Source: Periplaneta americana (Eukaryota > Arthropoda > Insecta > Blattodea > Blattidae). From it: a stretch of DNA of 64,000 nucleotides. Shown one piece after another: positions 1 through 10,648 of this stretch. Both the position numbers and the translations under genes were made by a program. Positions within the stretch are counted from its first letter, which is position 1. Each line of letters begins with the position of its first letter. The notes beneath the pieces are model-generated. The model made no database searches, was not told where the DNA came from, and saw nothing but the letters and a program-made list of their open reading frames with translations. The DNA lies in assembly GCF_040183065.1 (NCBI RefSeq), contig NC_091128.1, positions 174,516,244 to 174,580,243 of the forward strand, read 5' to 3'.

Positions 1-128
1 GTTGGCTGGTTGGTTGGCTGGCTGGTTGGTTGGTTGGTTGGTTGGTTGGTTGGTTGGTTGGTTGGCTGGTTGGTTGGTTGGTTGGTTGGTTGGTTGGCTG
101 GTTGGCTGGTTGGTTGGTTGGTTGGTTG
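1..128. repeat. (TTGG)n/(CTGG)n simple repeat
   Basis: A tetranucleotide array of TTGG units with interspersed CTGG variants runs from the window edge, so its true length is unknown. It opens long glycine-tryptophan-leucine-valine reading frames that are translation artefacts of the repeat. Confidence 0.95.
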
Positions 129-767
129 GGCTTTTGTTTTTTTTTTTTTTTTGCTGTTTTGGTTTTATTTAGGTTTTTGTTTTATTTGTTGTTTTTTTTG
201 TATTTCTTGTATTTTTGTTTTGTATTCTGTTTTGGTATTTGTTTTGTTTGTTTTTTTTTGGGGGGGGTTTGTTTTCTTTTTCGGTTTTTTGGTGTTTTGG
301 TTTTGGTGAAAGCTGGAGGCCTTACACGGAGGCACACATTTGTCCACCCCTAACGGCAGCTCTGATTACGATGTAGGCTTCCAGTTTAAGTATAAATGAC
401 CAAATGGGTGAAGTACGAAGACATTAATGGCATGTCCATACACAGAGTGGTCCAATTATGCTCCGCCTGAAATATCTTATTTATTTTTGAGCTGCTGTTC
501 CACGATAGCATTTGCATGGCGTGAAGGAGTGCCTGTAAGCAGTATGACAAAGTTTCTATGCTATTAAGCACTTGTTGAGATATCAAGGTCACCTTTAGTA
601 CGTATTTTAAATAACATCGCATTTCCATCGCTGGCATTACAGAGAAAGTTGTAGCGACTACTGTGAGACATTGAAGAGAGCTTCGTAAGCCTTTAAAAAT
701 CATGAATGGTTACAAAATATTGAGTCCTAGAGTACAACTTATTTATAAGTTTAGTTGGATACCCTAT
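129..767. other. T-rich tract, then unassigned non-coding DNA
   Basis: About 180 bases of T-rich, poorly ordered sequence (T runs broken by single G) follow the simple repeat. From 306 to 767 I see no protein family, TIR pair or RNA gene. The minus-strand open frame at 386-703 has no recognisable domain. Confidence 0.6.
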
Positions 768-769
768 TA

Positions 770-1447
770 CGAGGCGTGTTCTTAAAGTAAGTTCCATTTT
801 CAATTATAGCTGTCGCATCGCTGCAATCGTTATTTTGCGCATGCGTGTTTTCTTCTTCAGTCCTCAGGCAAGCTGTGCATGCAGTTTCAGAGCTTCAGTC
901 CGTGTGTGTGGTTAGTTGTGATCAGTTGAAATGTTTAAAGTGATCGAGCACCCCGCCGACTGTGAGATGAGGTCTGTTATCCGTTTTTTGAATGTGAGAA
1001 ACACCAAACCAGCTGACATTCATCATCAATTTTGTGAGGTGTATGGTGATGATGCCATTAGTGATGGAATGGTCAGGAGATGGGTTAGAAAGTTCAACGA
1101 GGGCCGCGTCTCTGTGCATGACGAGCAGCGTACCGGTCGGCCATCTTTGATCAATGACGATTTGTGTGTGCTGTCGATAAAAAAATTCATGAGGACAGGA
1201 GATTCACGATTTCTTCGCTTTCCTTGAATTTTCCACAAATGCTGCGGAGTGGTTCGCAGGCGGGTGAATTCTAAAATGAGGGGATAGAAAGACTTGTGCC
1301 ACGACTCGATAAATGCGTCAATAATGGTGGAGATTATGGTGAGAAGTAATTGAAGTGTGGGGAATACAATGCTACAAAAATGATTTGTAAATATTTTCCC
1401 GTTTACTTTCTACACCCGTTTGGAACTTACTTTAAGAACACGCCTCG
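770..1447 (+). mobile_element. Mariner-family element, internally deleted, TA target duplication
   Basis: The ends are a 27-bp perfect terminal inverted repeat starting CGAGGCGTGTTCTTAAAGTA, flanked by TA at 768-769 and 1448-1449. The 678-bp length is about half that of a full mariner element (about 1.3 kb), so most of the transposase is gone. Only the N-terminal DNA-binding part of the transposase frame survives. The element is non-autonomous. Confidence 0.9.
931..1227 (+). pseudogene. Mariner transposase, N-terminal helix-turn-helix fragment
   Basis: The frame encodes the paired helix-turn-helix region of mariner/SETMAR-like transposases. It contains RSVIRFLNVRN, a cysteine-bearing second helix and the linker RTGRPSL that normally precedes the catalytic domain. 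The frame then runs into unrelated sequence and stops at 1227. No catalytic DD34D triad is present, so this can at most bind DNA. It lies inside the TIR-bounded element at 770-1447. Confidence 0.85.
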
Positions 1448-1649
1448 TACATAGCGAATAAAAAAAGTAGTCAGCTACTATTGAAGAAAATGAAGAAAAT
1501 AAATATTGCGAGGGAAGACAATGCATGCATGTTAAAAGAGCGACATGTTAACCTGAGAAGGAAGACAGCAATACTAGACGACAGGGAGCGTACTCGTGGA
1601 GTACAAGTGACGTAAATTTAATAATATTGCAAAACACTCATGACGATTT

Positions 1650-2808
1650 ATGTAATAATAATAATAATATTTATTAATACTATACACTTGAGCTACATTA
1701 GGCGTTGCAGCCCGAAAGAGCAGAAGCTCGTGCTCGGGCGCAGTTCAGATCAGTTATACGAAATATATCACAAAATTAAGAGAGTTCATTGAGCATAATA
1801 ACATTAATAAATGGTAAAATAATACAGCATGTAATAATAGGGTCTATATACAAATAGAAAATACAAAAGTACATAAATATTAGAGTATCAATTTTTAACT
1901 CAATTAGCTTAAACAATTAAATAATTAATCTGATTTGTTTCTTAAATCTATGTGTGTTAAGTGTACTTAGCTCAGGGTAAGCTCTAATTAATGTATTATA
2001 TATTTTGGGTCCAAAATTTCTGCTGTGTTTTAATCCAGCAGTTGTGTGGCATTTGGGAGTATTTAGAAAGAAACTGTAGTTTTGTCTCGTATGGTATTCA
2101 TGAGGATCAAATTTAAATTTATTGTGGTTTTTATGGAAGTAAATCAGCAATTTTTGTTTATAAATTTGTTCTAGATTTGATACGCCAAATTCCTGACAAA
2201 TTAATTTTGTTGGGTAATCAAAAGGTTTATATAGACAAATTTTGATAATTCTTTTTTGGAGCAGATTTAAAGGACGGAGAGTCGATTTTGCCATTCCTCC
2301 CCAACCTAAAATACCATACTGAATTATTGATTGAAACAGAGCTAAGTGCACAGTACGCAGAACATAAACAGGTAAATAAGAGCGTAGAATGGAAAATTTG
2401 TGGATTGTTTTACGCAATCTGTTACACAGGAAGGAGACATGCTTGTCCCATTTTAAATGTTGGTCAATAATAATGCCTAAATATTTAACTTGTGAGGATA
2501 TACTCAAAGCGTTACATGAGCAAGTAGGTAGGTTACAATCATGTATAGTTATATTTATATTATTATTTATTTCTAGTTGCTCAAGGCCATGTGATGTTAA
2601 TGAAAATGGTATTAATTTTGTTTTAGAAACGTTCAAAGAAAGTAAGTGAGCATCCAGCCATTCTTTAATAATATTAATACCACTGTTAGAATTTTGATAA
2701 GTTTCATTCCAACTCGAACCGCTAAATATAACCACAGTATCATCAGCATAAGAATACAGAGTACCAGAATATTTCTCAATGTCAATTTTAAGTAAATCGT
2801 TGATATAT
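1650..2808 (-). mobile_element. Non-LTR retrotransposon, 5'-truncated copy
   Basis: Read on the minus strand, this is the 3' end of a non-LTR element: a reverse-transcriptase palm/thumb frame, a stop near 1917, about 250 bases of 3' UTR and a terminal (ATT)n tail near 1655-1675. The 5' edge is abrupt at an AT-rich microsatellite near 2808, consistent with incomplete target-primed reverse transcription. I did not find a clear target duplication. Confidence 0.85.
1917..2806 (-). pseudogene. Reverse transcriptase, C-terminal part
   Basis: The frame opens upstream of the first convenient start: it reads INDLLKIDI, then YSYADDTVV, the catalytic YADD box of reverse transcriptases. It continues through the thumb (NVSKTKLIPFS, then VKYLGIIIDQHLKWDKHV) to a C-terminal region typical of CR1/Jockey-like elements (LLQKRIIKICL). 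No RNase H domain follows. The fingers and endonuclease are missing, so the copy is dead. The frame itself is uninterrupted over almost 300 codons, which suggests a fairly recent insertion. Confidence 0.85.
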
Positions 2809-2810
2809 AT

Positions 2811-3493
2811 TATTATATATATGTATTATATTTGTCATATTTATCAAACATGATCAAGACAAATAATTGATGAATTTTAAATGTTTAACCCTCCAGGAGT
2901 CGCCAGCTCAAATGCAACGTTAGTGGTCACGTGGATCATAACGTTTGAGGTTAATTATTAATGATTACGCATTAACAGATCCTAATTATATTCACTTCTT
3001 CAAAATTCACAAAATGATTGTTTGTCCAATTACATAATATATAATAAATGTAGTAGAAACATAAATTTAGAGACGGAGAACAACTGTGTGGAACACAGTC
3101 TTGATCCAACAACGCACCAACTTAATTACGCGCCAAGGAAATACTTGTTTAACACTTGTCAGTTACACCGACTATCTGAGAGGATAGAGAAATACACGAA
3201 CGAAAGGTAGCCTACCCTGATGACAGATAAGTTACAATAAGTGCTGCCATGTCGGATCACCAATTATAAATAAACTACTGTATCACTATTGTGATTCACG
3301 CGACCACTGAAGGGTTAATTATTGTCAAAGAGCTTATTTTTATTTCATTAAAAGAATAATGTTGATGATATCTTAACGTCCTTCTCCACCCACTACAGTG
3401 GTGGATCCCATTGAGTGTACAGCAGTTATTGTACTCCCGTCTAACTGTATTAAAAACAGAAATAGGATTCCTGAGAAGGGACACCAGCTAACA
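2811..3493. other. Unassigned AT-rich intergenic DNA
   Basis: A short AT dinucleotide stretch lies at 2800-2830. Beyond that I see no gene, TIR pair or RNA feature. Small open frames on both strands have no recognisable motif. Confidence 0.5.
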
Positions 3494-3676
3494 GTATTAC
3501 CACAGTCTAGTATATACAGTCACGAAGCTCAATATGTAGTAAATATGCATCCATAGATAGTTGCTAACCACTAGTATCGCTACTATCGCCTCATTATAGA
3601 TAATGCGAAATAGTACTTGCACAGTCTATTGTTCTTAGTACCCTCATAAACTCAAGCTTCGTGACTGTATATACTA

Positions 3677-4057
3677 TAGTTCCGTCGCTCTAATTTCCGG
3701 CAGCCAATCACGTTGCAGGTCCCGCGCCGTGGCGTTGCGGTCTAAGGCATCCCGCCTAGGACTCGCGTTACGGAATGCGCGCTGGTTCGATTCCTCATGG
3801 GGGAAGAAATTTTCTCATGAAATTTCGGGCAGTGTATGGGACCGGTGCCCACCCAGCATCGTGATGCACTTGGGGAGCTACGATAGGTAGCGAAATCCGT
3901 TTGCGAATACCAGCTATAACGGATGGGAGGGATCATCGTGCTAACCACACGATACCTCCATTCTGGTTGGATGATCGTCACCTCTGCTTCGGCATGTGGG
4001 CGTGAGGCCAGCAGCCGGCTGGTCGGTCTAGGCCCTTCACGAGCTATAGCGCCACGG

Positions 4058-4110
<53 letters not shown>

Positions 4111-4475
4111 CACGTTGCGGGTCGGCTACATTTAAAGGTGTGCGTCTTGTGATTCGCTGATGAAGATGTCAAGCATTTCCTAAGGCTGGATAAATATTTA
4201 ATATAATCGCCCGCCATTTTGGCTCTTTCGTTGGCGTTCGCAGGAAGCACACGAGGACATTATTTGCTGAATTACAGTGCGTTTGATTTATTATCATAGG
4301 AGCTACGACATGATAATGTTTAACGGTGTGGCAAATAGATCCCTCGTCTGGTAGCTCGACAACGAAAGAACAAAAATGGCGAACGATACTACCTACCTAG
4401 ACTTTATAGAGCCTTGACTTCCTAAGACGTAAGCAAAGAGGAGGAGTCACGCCGGGAATAACAACTTCGCGACTA
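3677..4475 (+). mobile_element. TA-MITE 'TAGTCCCG' family, copy 1 (carries a SINE)
   Basis: This is the same roughly 412-bp family found intact at 5056-5467 and inverted at 52076-52489. It is flanked by TA (3675-3676 and 4476-4477) and sits inside the P-like MITE. The ends are imperfect inverted repeats (TAGTTCCGTCGCT against TAGTCGCGAAGTT). It is interrupted at 3722-4108 by a SINE. No coding capacity is evident. Confidence 0.85.
3722..4108 (+). mobile_element. tRNA-derived SINE (family A) with (ATT)n tail
   Basis: The head has a Pol III A-box region (TGGCGTTGCGGTCTAAGGC) and a B box (GGTTCGATTCC). A unique body of about 270 bases and a long ATT-triplet tail follow. The flanks ATCACGTTGCAGGTC (3707-3721) and a one-mismatch copy (4109-4123) are a 15-bp target duplication that falls inside the TA-MITE. 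A second copy lies at about 33803-34085, minus strand. Confidence 0.9.
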
Positions 4476-4789
4476 TAGACTGTGGTATTATTTTTCACTT
4501 CTTGAGGACGTTTGTACTGAAAGGAAAGCAGTGAGGTCTACTGAACAACGCCCGCTAAAATAGCGGTGCTTCATCCCCTTCGTTTTATTGTACAATATTT
4601 AACATTCTCACTCGAACTTCGAGTTAAAGAGTTTTACGCTTGGAAGGTAAAATATCCTTCAAGATAGGGAAAAATTGGAGTAACGGAACTTCGAGTTACC
4701 GGTACTGAATAAATTTTACACACAAATTATATGCGATGTTGCCGGGAAATTAAAATTACCTCGAGATATCGAATATTAGACTCCCTCCG

Positions 4790-5045
4790 TGGTCTGTTGG
4801 TCAGCATGCTGGCTTCCAGATCAGGAGGTCCCGGGTTCGATTCCTGGGCTCGGCTCTCGGTGAATTTTTCTTGAAGAAGAAGAATTCCCTGGGTGTCTAG
4901 AGTCTGGAAATTTGTATGAATGTGAGTGTGCCGGGTTAATATTAATTAACCAATCATCACAAATATAAAAATACATCAGGACTGTCGCTGGACACGTTTC
5001 AGCGTCACATTGTTGACAAGTAACTCCATCTGTTAGCACAACCAT
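4790..5045 (+). mobile_element. tRNA-derived SINE (family C)
   Basis: The head reads like a tRNA gene with A-box-like GGTCTGTTGGTCAGCATGC and B box GGGTTCGATTCC. It is followed by a non-tRNA body (GTGAATTTTTCTTGAAGAAG and onward). No CCA-ready acceptor stem closes the tRNA fold, so this is a SINE and not a tRNA gene. The 3' boundary is approximate. Confidence 0.7.
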
Positions 5046-5055
5046 AAAGCATCTA

Positions 5056-5467
5056 TAGTCCCGTCGCTCTTATTTCCGGCAGCCAATCACGTTGCAGATC
5101 GGCTACATTTAAACGTGTGCGTCTTGTGATTCGCTGATGAAGATGTTAAGTATTTCCTAAGGCTGGATAAATACTTAATATAATCGCCCGCCATTTTGGC
5201 TCTTTCGTTGGCGTTCGCAGAAAGCACACGAAGACGTTATTTGCCGCTCAATTATTTGGTGAATCACAGTGCGTTTGATTTATTATCATAGGAGCTACGA
5301 CATGACAATGTTTAACGGTGTGGCAAATAGATTCCTCGTCTGGTAGCTCGGCAACGAAAGAACAAAAATGGCGAACGATACTACCTACGTAGACTTTATA
5401 GAGCCTTGACTTCCTAAGACGTAAGCAAAGAGGAGGAGTCACGGCGGGAATAACAGCGTCGCGACTA
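5056..5467 (+). mobile_element. TA-MITE 'TAGTCCCG' family, copy 2 (intact)
   Basis: An uninterrupted 412-bp copy with TA duplications at 5054-5055 and 5468-5469 and the ends TAGTCCCGTCGCTC and GAGTCACGGCGGGAATAACA...GCGACTA. It is close in sequence to copies 1 and 3, and shows what copy 1 looked like before the SINE inserted (AATCACGTTGCAGATCGGCT is continuous here). Confidence 0.9.
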
Positions 5468-5756
5468 TAATAGGTGCTATAGAGTTACCAACAACGAAAA
5501 AATTGGAGTTTTTGAAGTTCGACTGTATTTTGAACATGTTTTCAAGACTTTGCTTTTCATATATCAAGTGTGTGTCAAAAAGTCTTTATTTTTTTATAGC
5601 ACCACGTACCTATTTCTACTTTGAACGAAAAGTTGGGACTCATCGTCTGAGTGGCTGACAACCCATACGCCTCAGCGCTATAACTAGAACAAAGCAGCAG
5701 GATGGGGAGGCTTCCTATATGTAAATGAGAAAGTATGTGCGATTTGCATCAGCTGT

Positions 5757-5762
5757 TTTATT
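5757..5762 (-). promoter_or_regulatory. Polyadenylation signal AATAAA of DNAAF6
   Basis: On the minus strand AATAAA occurs about 32 bases after the DNAAF6 stop codon, which would give a very short 3' UTR. It is the first canonical signal after the stop. Confidence 0.65.
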
Positions 5763-5793
5763 TCACTTAACAGATCGAGGTTATGGAATGCGT

Positions 5794-6045
5794 TTAAAAG
5801 TTGACGAAGTCAAACTCTCTGCGCATGCGCATGACGACCCACAGCTGGCCGTCGCGCCATTCCGCGCGCCCCTCGTCAGGGTCCACGGGATGCGGCAGCG
5901 CCAGGGCCAGGCGGTAGCGAGGCGAGCGCACGTCCAGGTGCCGGCGCTTCACGGCGAGGTGCACCTGGTCCCGCGCCTCCCCCGGCAGACTCACGCGAAC
6001 CACCAGGTCCTCGCAGCTCGCCGTGCCGGGCGTCTTCGCCCCTAG
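5794..6045 (-). CDS. DNAAF6: DNAAF6 exon 3 (terminal coding exon)
   Basis: The acceptor TTGCAG precedes codon CTA at 6045 and the TAA stop is at 5794-5796. It encodes GAKTPGTASCEDLVVRVSLP and the rest of the C-terminal PIH1D3-type domain. The exon is strikingly GC-rich in an AT-rich setting, mostly at third positions. Confidence 0.93.
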   Translation of the reverse strand, partial: LGAKTPGTASCEDLVVRVSLPGEARDQVHLAVKRRHLDVRSPRYRLALALPHPVDPDEGRAEWRDGQLWVVMRMRREFDFVNF

Positions 6046-9000
6046 CTGCAACAGTAGCGTGCCAAGTGACAGATATCACAGCTGTAATAGCCCTCCTGTT
6101 AGTAGCTCTGATTATACAGGGTGATTCACGAGGACAGGTCAGAAGTTTATACTGTTTTCGCTGTAAGAAAAATCCTAATGTAAACATAAGCACGTTGCTG
6201 TCATACCCGTGATTGGCTCCCAGTTGAAACACTCACACGTCGCAGGAAAATATAGTTCGTATTTGGAAACCACAATCTTATATTATTTGAAAATAAAAAA
6301 TTGAATTCTAGTTATTAAATGCGATGAAACATTTCACTTCACTCATGTGTAAAACTCTATGTAAAAGAAAAGCCACTTTTATATTTTGTTATGTACTATG
6401 AACGCGGATGAATACCAACAGTAATACCGAGGTAGTCTGTTCTTGTAACAAGCTGGCATCACTTGAGCTCGTAGTTGTTCACGTAAGCATGTGATACTGA
6501 AGTATGGTTTCTGTATCCTCAACTGACCATTGTGAGGACATAAGACTTAAAAATGATTTAATTGCAGTAATTATAAAGTAAATGTTTCCTAAGCAAACGA
6601 ATGCATAGTAGTGAGGTTAGGTCTACTTGACGAGTAACGAAAAATGTTTAACACGAAACAGAATGTACAACAGTAGGTGGGAACACGTACTGAAAATCTA
6701 TGGCGCCAAATAGTGGCCAATGAAGCCTCACTTCAGTCACGTGCTATTGTTTACATTAGGATTTTTCTTACAGCGAAAAGATTATAGGATACGATATCTT
6801 AGGCCATTTTTAGTGAAAAAGTTCATATGAACATAGGCCCGTTTTCGAACGATGGCGGAGCTAGATGCACTTTTTTGGTAAAACGTCTCGCCCCAATGTG
6901 AATCAGACGTTACCATATGCTGCTGACGTGAAACAAGGTCACCGATGAACGACGTAACATTGGAATCTGCATTGTGAGCGATGTAGATAAGAGAAGAGAA
7001 ATAAACCGTGTGGTGGGGCATTACAAATGCCACAACTAGACTTCGTGGAATTGCCACGAGAACCGTTAGGTTTACTATGCACGCAGTATAGACTGTATGA
7101 GAAGGAGGCGTGGAAAGGATAGAGTATGCCTCTAATGTAAACACTGAGCAGTATACTGCGGTTACAATAAAACCTGTATCCTGCATTCAAGAAATATAAT
7201 GAATGATCATTGAAGTAGGAAATGTCTAAACATGTAAATACACAATTATTTTGTAGTGAGATATATTAACTCTTAAAATGTAATGTAAGATACTCACATC
7301 ATTCTTGAATATGTGCATTGAAGATAAGAGTTACGTACGTTTTGAGCGACTGCAAAGTGAACCTCCTCCGATGGTCACATAAACAGCTTTTATTTTGGGA
7401 AAATATACGTTCAACATCACACGATGTAATACGTACATATTTGAAAGTCACTACTTTTTAGTACGCCAACTTCAGACGTCTTGTCGTGACCTGATGGTAC
7501 ATCATTTATAATACGTACTTGTGAATAGGCAGAATTTTTAGCAATAATGTTTCTCAACTTACATTTCACTTTTTCTGAAATTAGTGAATTGTTATTTTGG
7601 ATAACGGTTTGTGATACTTTATCCACTATATTAAGGGCTTCTGAGAGTTATAGTTTAGACGATTGTAACAGGGTGATGCTTTTGGACACGATTTTAAAAT
7701 TAGAATCAATGAACAGAATATCTTCCAATAGCTGTTCAGAAGACAACGATTTTACAGCTGCAACAGCGGAACTGTCTGTGCTATCCAATGCATCAATTAC
7801 CTCCATTATTTTGCCGTAATGTTCTGCATAATAATTAACAGCATCCAACCACGTTCCCCAACGGGTCAAGACTGGCTGCGGGGGTAAGGGTATTCCAGGG
7901 GCAATTATTTGGCACAGCAACACTCTCATTGTAGCATGTTTGATTGAATTCTTGTCTGCACTGAACAAATGTTAAGCTTTGACTATTCCAACCACAGTAA
8001 TGCAAAAACAAGTGCTTACATAGGTATACATTAGCTGTAGCTGCTCTATCTATTTGGACCGGACATAACTCTTAACATGAACTGCTTATACTACGAGACC
8101 GGGAGGTCGCCCACCTCCTCTATACTACCGTACATCGGCAACCTGATTGCATGGTGCGTGTGGCAATTCAACGAAGTCTAGTCACAACAAATACGCTATC
8201 ACTTATCGGTTCACAGCAGTTCAGTAAGCTAACTGCATTACAGCAGTTATAAAGGTACTGTTATCGGAAGTGTTAAGTTGTGTTTTTCAAGATGCCTTAT
8301 AAATTTTCGACTGCAGAATACGCCGATATTGTGTATGTTTATGGTTTGTGCGATGGAAGTTCCTAGCGTGCCGTCACTGAATATGAACGACGCTTTCCGA
8401 ACAGAAGGGTACCATATCGAAGAATATTTACTGTCTATGGGGTTGGATGAAAGACTTGGTATAGCAAAGGAATGGGGAAACGAGAGAGGCGCTAATCGAC
8501 CTATTTTGGATGCGGCATAAAGACAGCTACGTGCAACTCTCCCGAGCGATGAGCGCGATTCACGCCCGAGCGCAACATTGCATTGAAGCAGAATGAGGTG
8601 CCTTTGAAAATGTGCGAAAACATCGACCCTGACTTCTAGAATATTAGATATGTATGCATACGTGAATATAAACTTTAAATTTGTCTGTTATCTGTCTCTA
8701 AATCCGAGTTACTACAATGGAATCTCAGAAGTTTTTGTGAAATCAAAGAACCATATCTCCGTAACCGTTCGAAAACGGACCTATATTCATATGAACGTTT
8801 TCATTCACAATGACTTCAGAATTGACATCCCAAATTTTTTACCTTTCCTCGAGAATCACCTTGTATAGCTCAATTGTACATGCACTGCTCCGTCGATTTA
8901 GGAGAAAGTCAATGTTTACCTGTAACACGCGGAGCAAGTCCCCTGCAATCGGCAAGCATCATGTTTAGGTAGAGCATGAAAGTCAAATAACATTATGGAC

Positions 9001-10615
9001 AGTAAAAAATCGATTATATAGGAATGGAATTTAAGAGTTGTTAATTCATTATAAAAAGTGAATCTGATACAACGTTAATACAAATTAATTTTATTTCCTA
9101 GAATATCACCTTTTTTTGACGTCATACAAAATTTTGTCCAATATTCTTTTATATATAAATGTGAGCTCAAAATGTTATCTGTTTATATTATATTTTGTTA
9201 CAATTACGTATTAGCAAAATAAATACATAAATAAATAAAAACATAAATAAAATAAATACGAAACTATTGGGGATCATTAATGTGGTTTCAGGCGTAATAT
9301 ATTGACTATTGATCAGATTTTTTGTATATTCGACAAATATTGGAGGAGAAAATGAGAGTATAAGGGTACAGTAGGCCTACAACATTTATCCATAGATTTT
9401 AAAAAGGCATAGAAGTTTTATAAAATATTCTTATTGAATTTGGTATTTCCAAGAAACTAGTTCGATTAATTAAAATGTATCTCAGTGAAACGTACAACAG
9501 AGTCCGTATAGGTCAGTTTCTGTCGGATGATTTTCCAATTCACTGCGGGCTAAAGCAAGGAGGTGCACTATCACCTTTACTTTTTAACTTTGCTCTAGTC
9601 TAGAGTATCCCATTACGAAAGTTTAGGATAACAGAGAGAGTTTGGAATTGAACGGGTTACATCAGCTTCTTGTCTATGCGGATAACGTAAATATGTTAGA
9701 AGAAAATCCACAAACTATTAGGGAAAAAACGAGAATTTTACTTGAAACAAGAAAATAAATATGTTTGGAAGTAAATCCCGAAAAAGAAAGTATATGATTA
9801 TGCCTCGTGACCAGAATATTGTACGAAATGGAAATATAAAAAATAATTCAAATATCTTGGAGCAACAGTAACGAAAAATATAAATAACATTCGGGAGTAA
9901 ATTAAACGCAGAATAAATATGGGAAATGCGTGTTATTATTCGGTTGAGAAGCTTTTTGTCATCTAGTCTGCTGTCAAAAAATTTGAAAGTTACAATTTAT
10001 AAAACAGTTATATTACCGGTTGTCCTGTATGGATGTGAAAGTTGGACTCTCACTTTCAGAGGGGAACAGAGATTAAGGGTGTTTGAGAATAAGATGCTTA
10101 GGAAAATATTTGGGGCTAAGATGGATAAAGTTACAGGAGAATGGAATAAGTTACACAACGCAGAACTGCACGCATTGTATTCTTCACCCGACATATTTAG
10201 GAACATTAAATCCAGACGTTTGAGATGGGCAGGACATGTAGCACGTGTGGGCGAATCCAGAAATGCATACAGAGTGTTAGTTGAAATGCCGGAGAAAGAA
10301 AGACCTTTGGGGAGGTCGAGACGTAGATGGGAGGATAATATTAAAATGATTTGAGGAAGGTGGGATATGATGATAGAGACTGGTTTAATCTTGCTCAGGA
10401 TAGGGACCGATGGTGGACTTATGTGAGGGCAGCAATGAACCTCCGGGTTTCTTAAAAGACATAAGTAAGTACCAGAATACAATAATTCAATAAAATGGAT
10501 ATATTTCAGCCATTTTTTAAGATAACTTCGAAATCCCTTTGACATTTTACTCTTAAAAGCACATCGTTTAAAATGTATGTAGCATGATTTTGATATTGGC
10601 TTTGAGATTTTTAAG

Positions 10616-10648
<33 letters not shown>

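Larger units (their letters stand above)
3501..4484. mobile_element. P-like (THAP family) MITE, split by a nested MITE and SINE
   Basis: The left part is 3501-3676. Its last bases resume at 4478-4484 (GACTGTG), so the element is about 183 bp without the insertion. The TIR begins CACAGTCTAGTATATACAGT and the flanks GTATTAC (3494-3500) and GTATTAT (4485-4491) look like a 7-bp target duplication. Three other copies in the window share these ends, two of them long and coding for a THAP domain, which ties this MITE to P-like elements. Confidence 0.8.
6117..8863. mobile_element. 2.75-kb TIR element with TA duplication, rearranged interior
   Basis: The ends CAGGGTGATTCACGAGGACA and its inverted partner CAAGGTGATTCTCGAGGAAA are flanked by TA (6115-6116, 8864-8865). 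The inverted similarity continues inward: 6795-6850 pairs with about 8745-8815 around TTCATATGAACATAGG. Inside are a nested inverted-repeat element (6155-6779), the remains of a hAT transposase on the minus strand and a DUF4817-type helix-turn-helix fragment on the plus strand. TA duplication and CAGGGTG ends suggest the Tc1/mariner superfamily. Confidence 0.75.

Noticed and set aside
10-353. Long glycine-tryptophan-rich and phenylalanine-rich open frames
   Set aside because: They are translations of the TTGG simple repeat and a T-rich tract; they have no domain and exist in several frames at once.
3742-4113. Poly-isoleucine protein on the minus strand
   Set aside because: Translation of the (ATT)n SINE tail and SINE body.
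5248-5442. Minus-strand open frame shared by TA-MITE copies
   Set aside because: Non-coding MITE sequence; the frame is not kept in the other copies.
5725-6045. 106-codon plus-strand open frame over the GC-rich block
   Set aside because: It is the antisense shadow of DNAAF6 exon 3; GC-rich exons often leave the opposite strand open.
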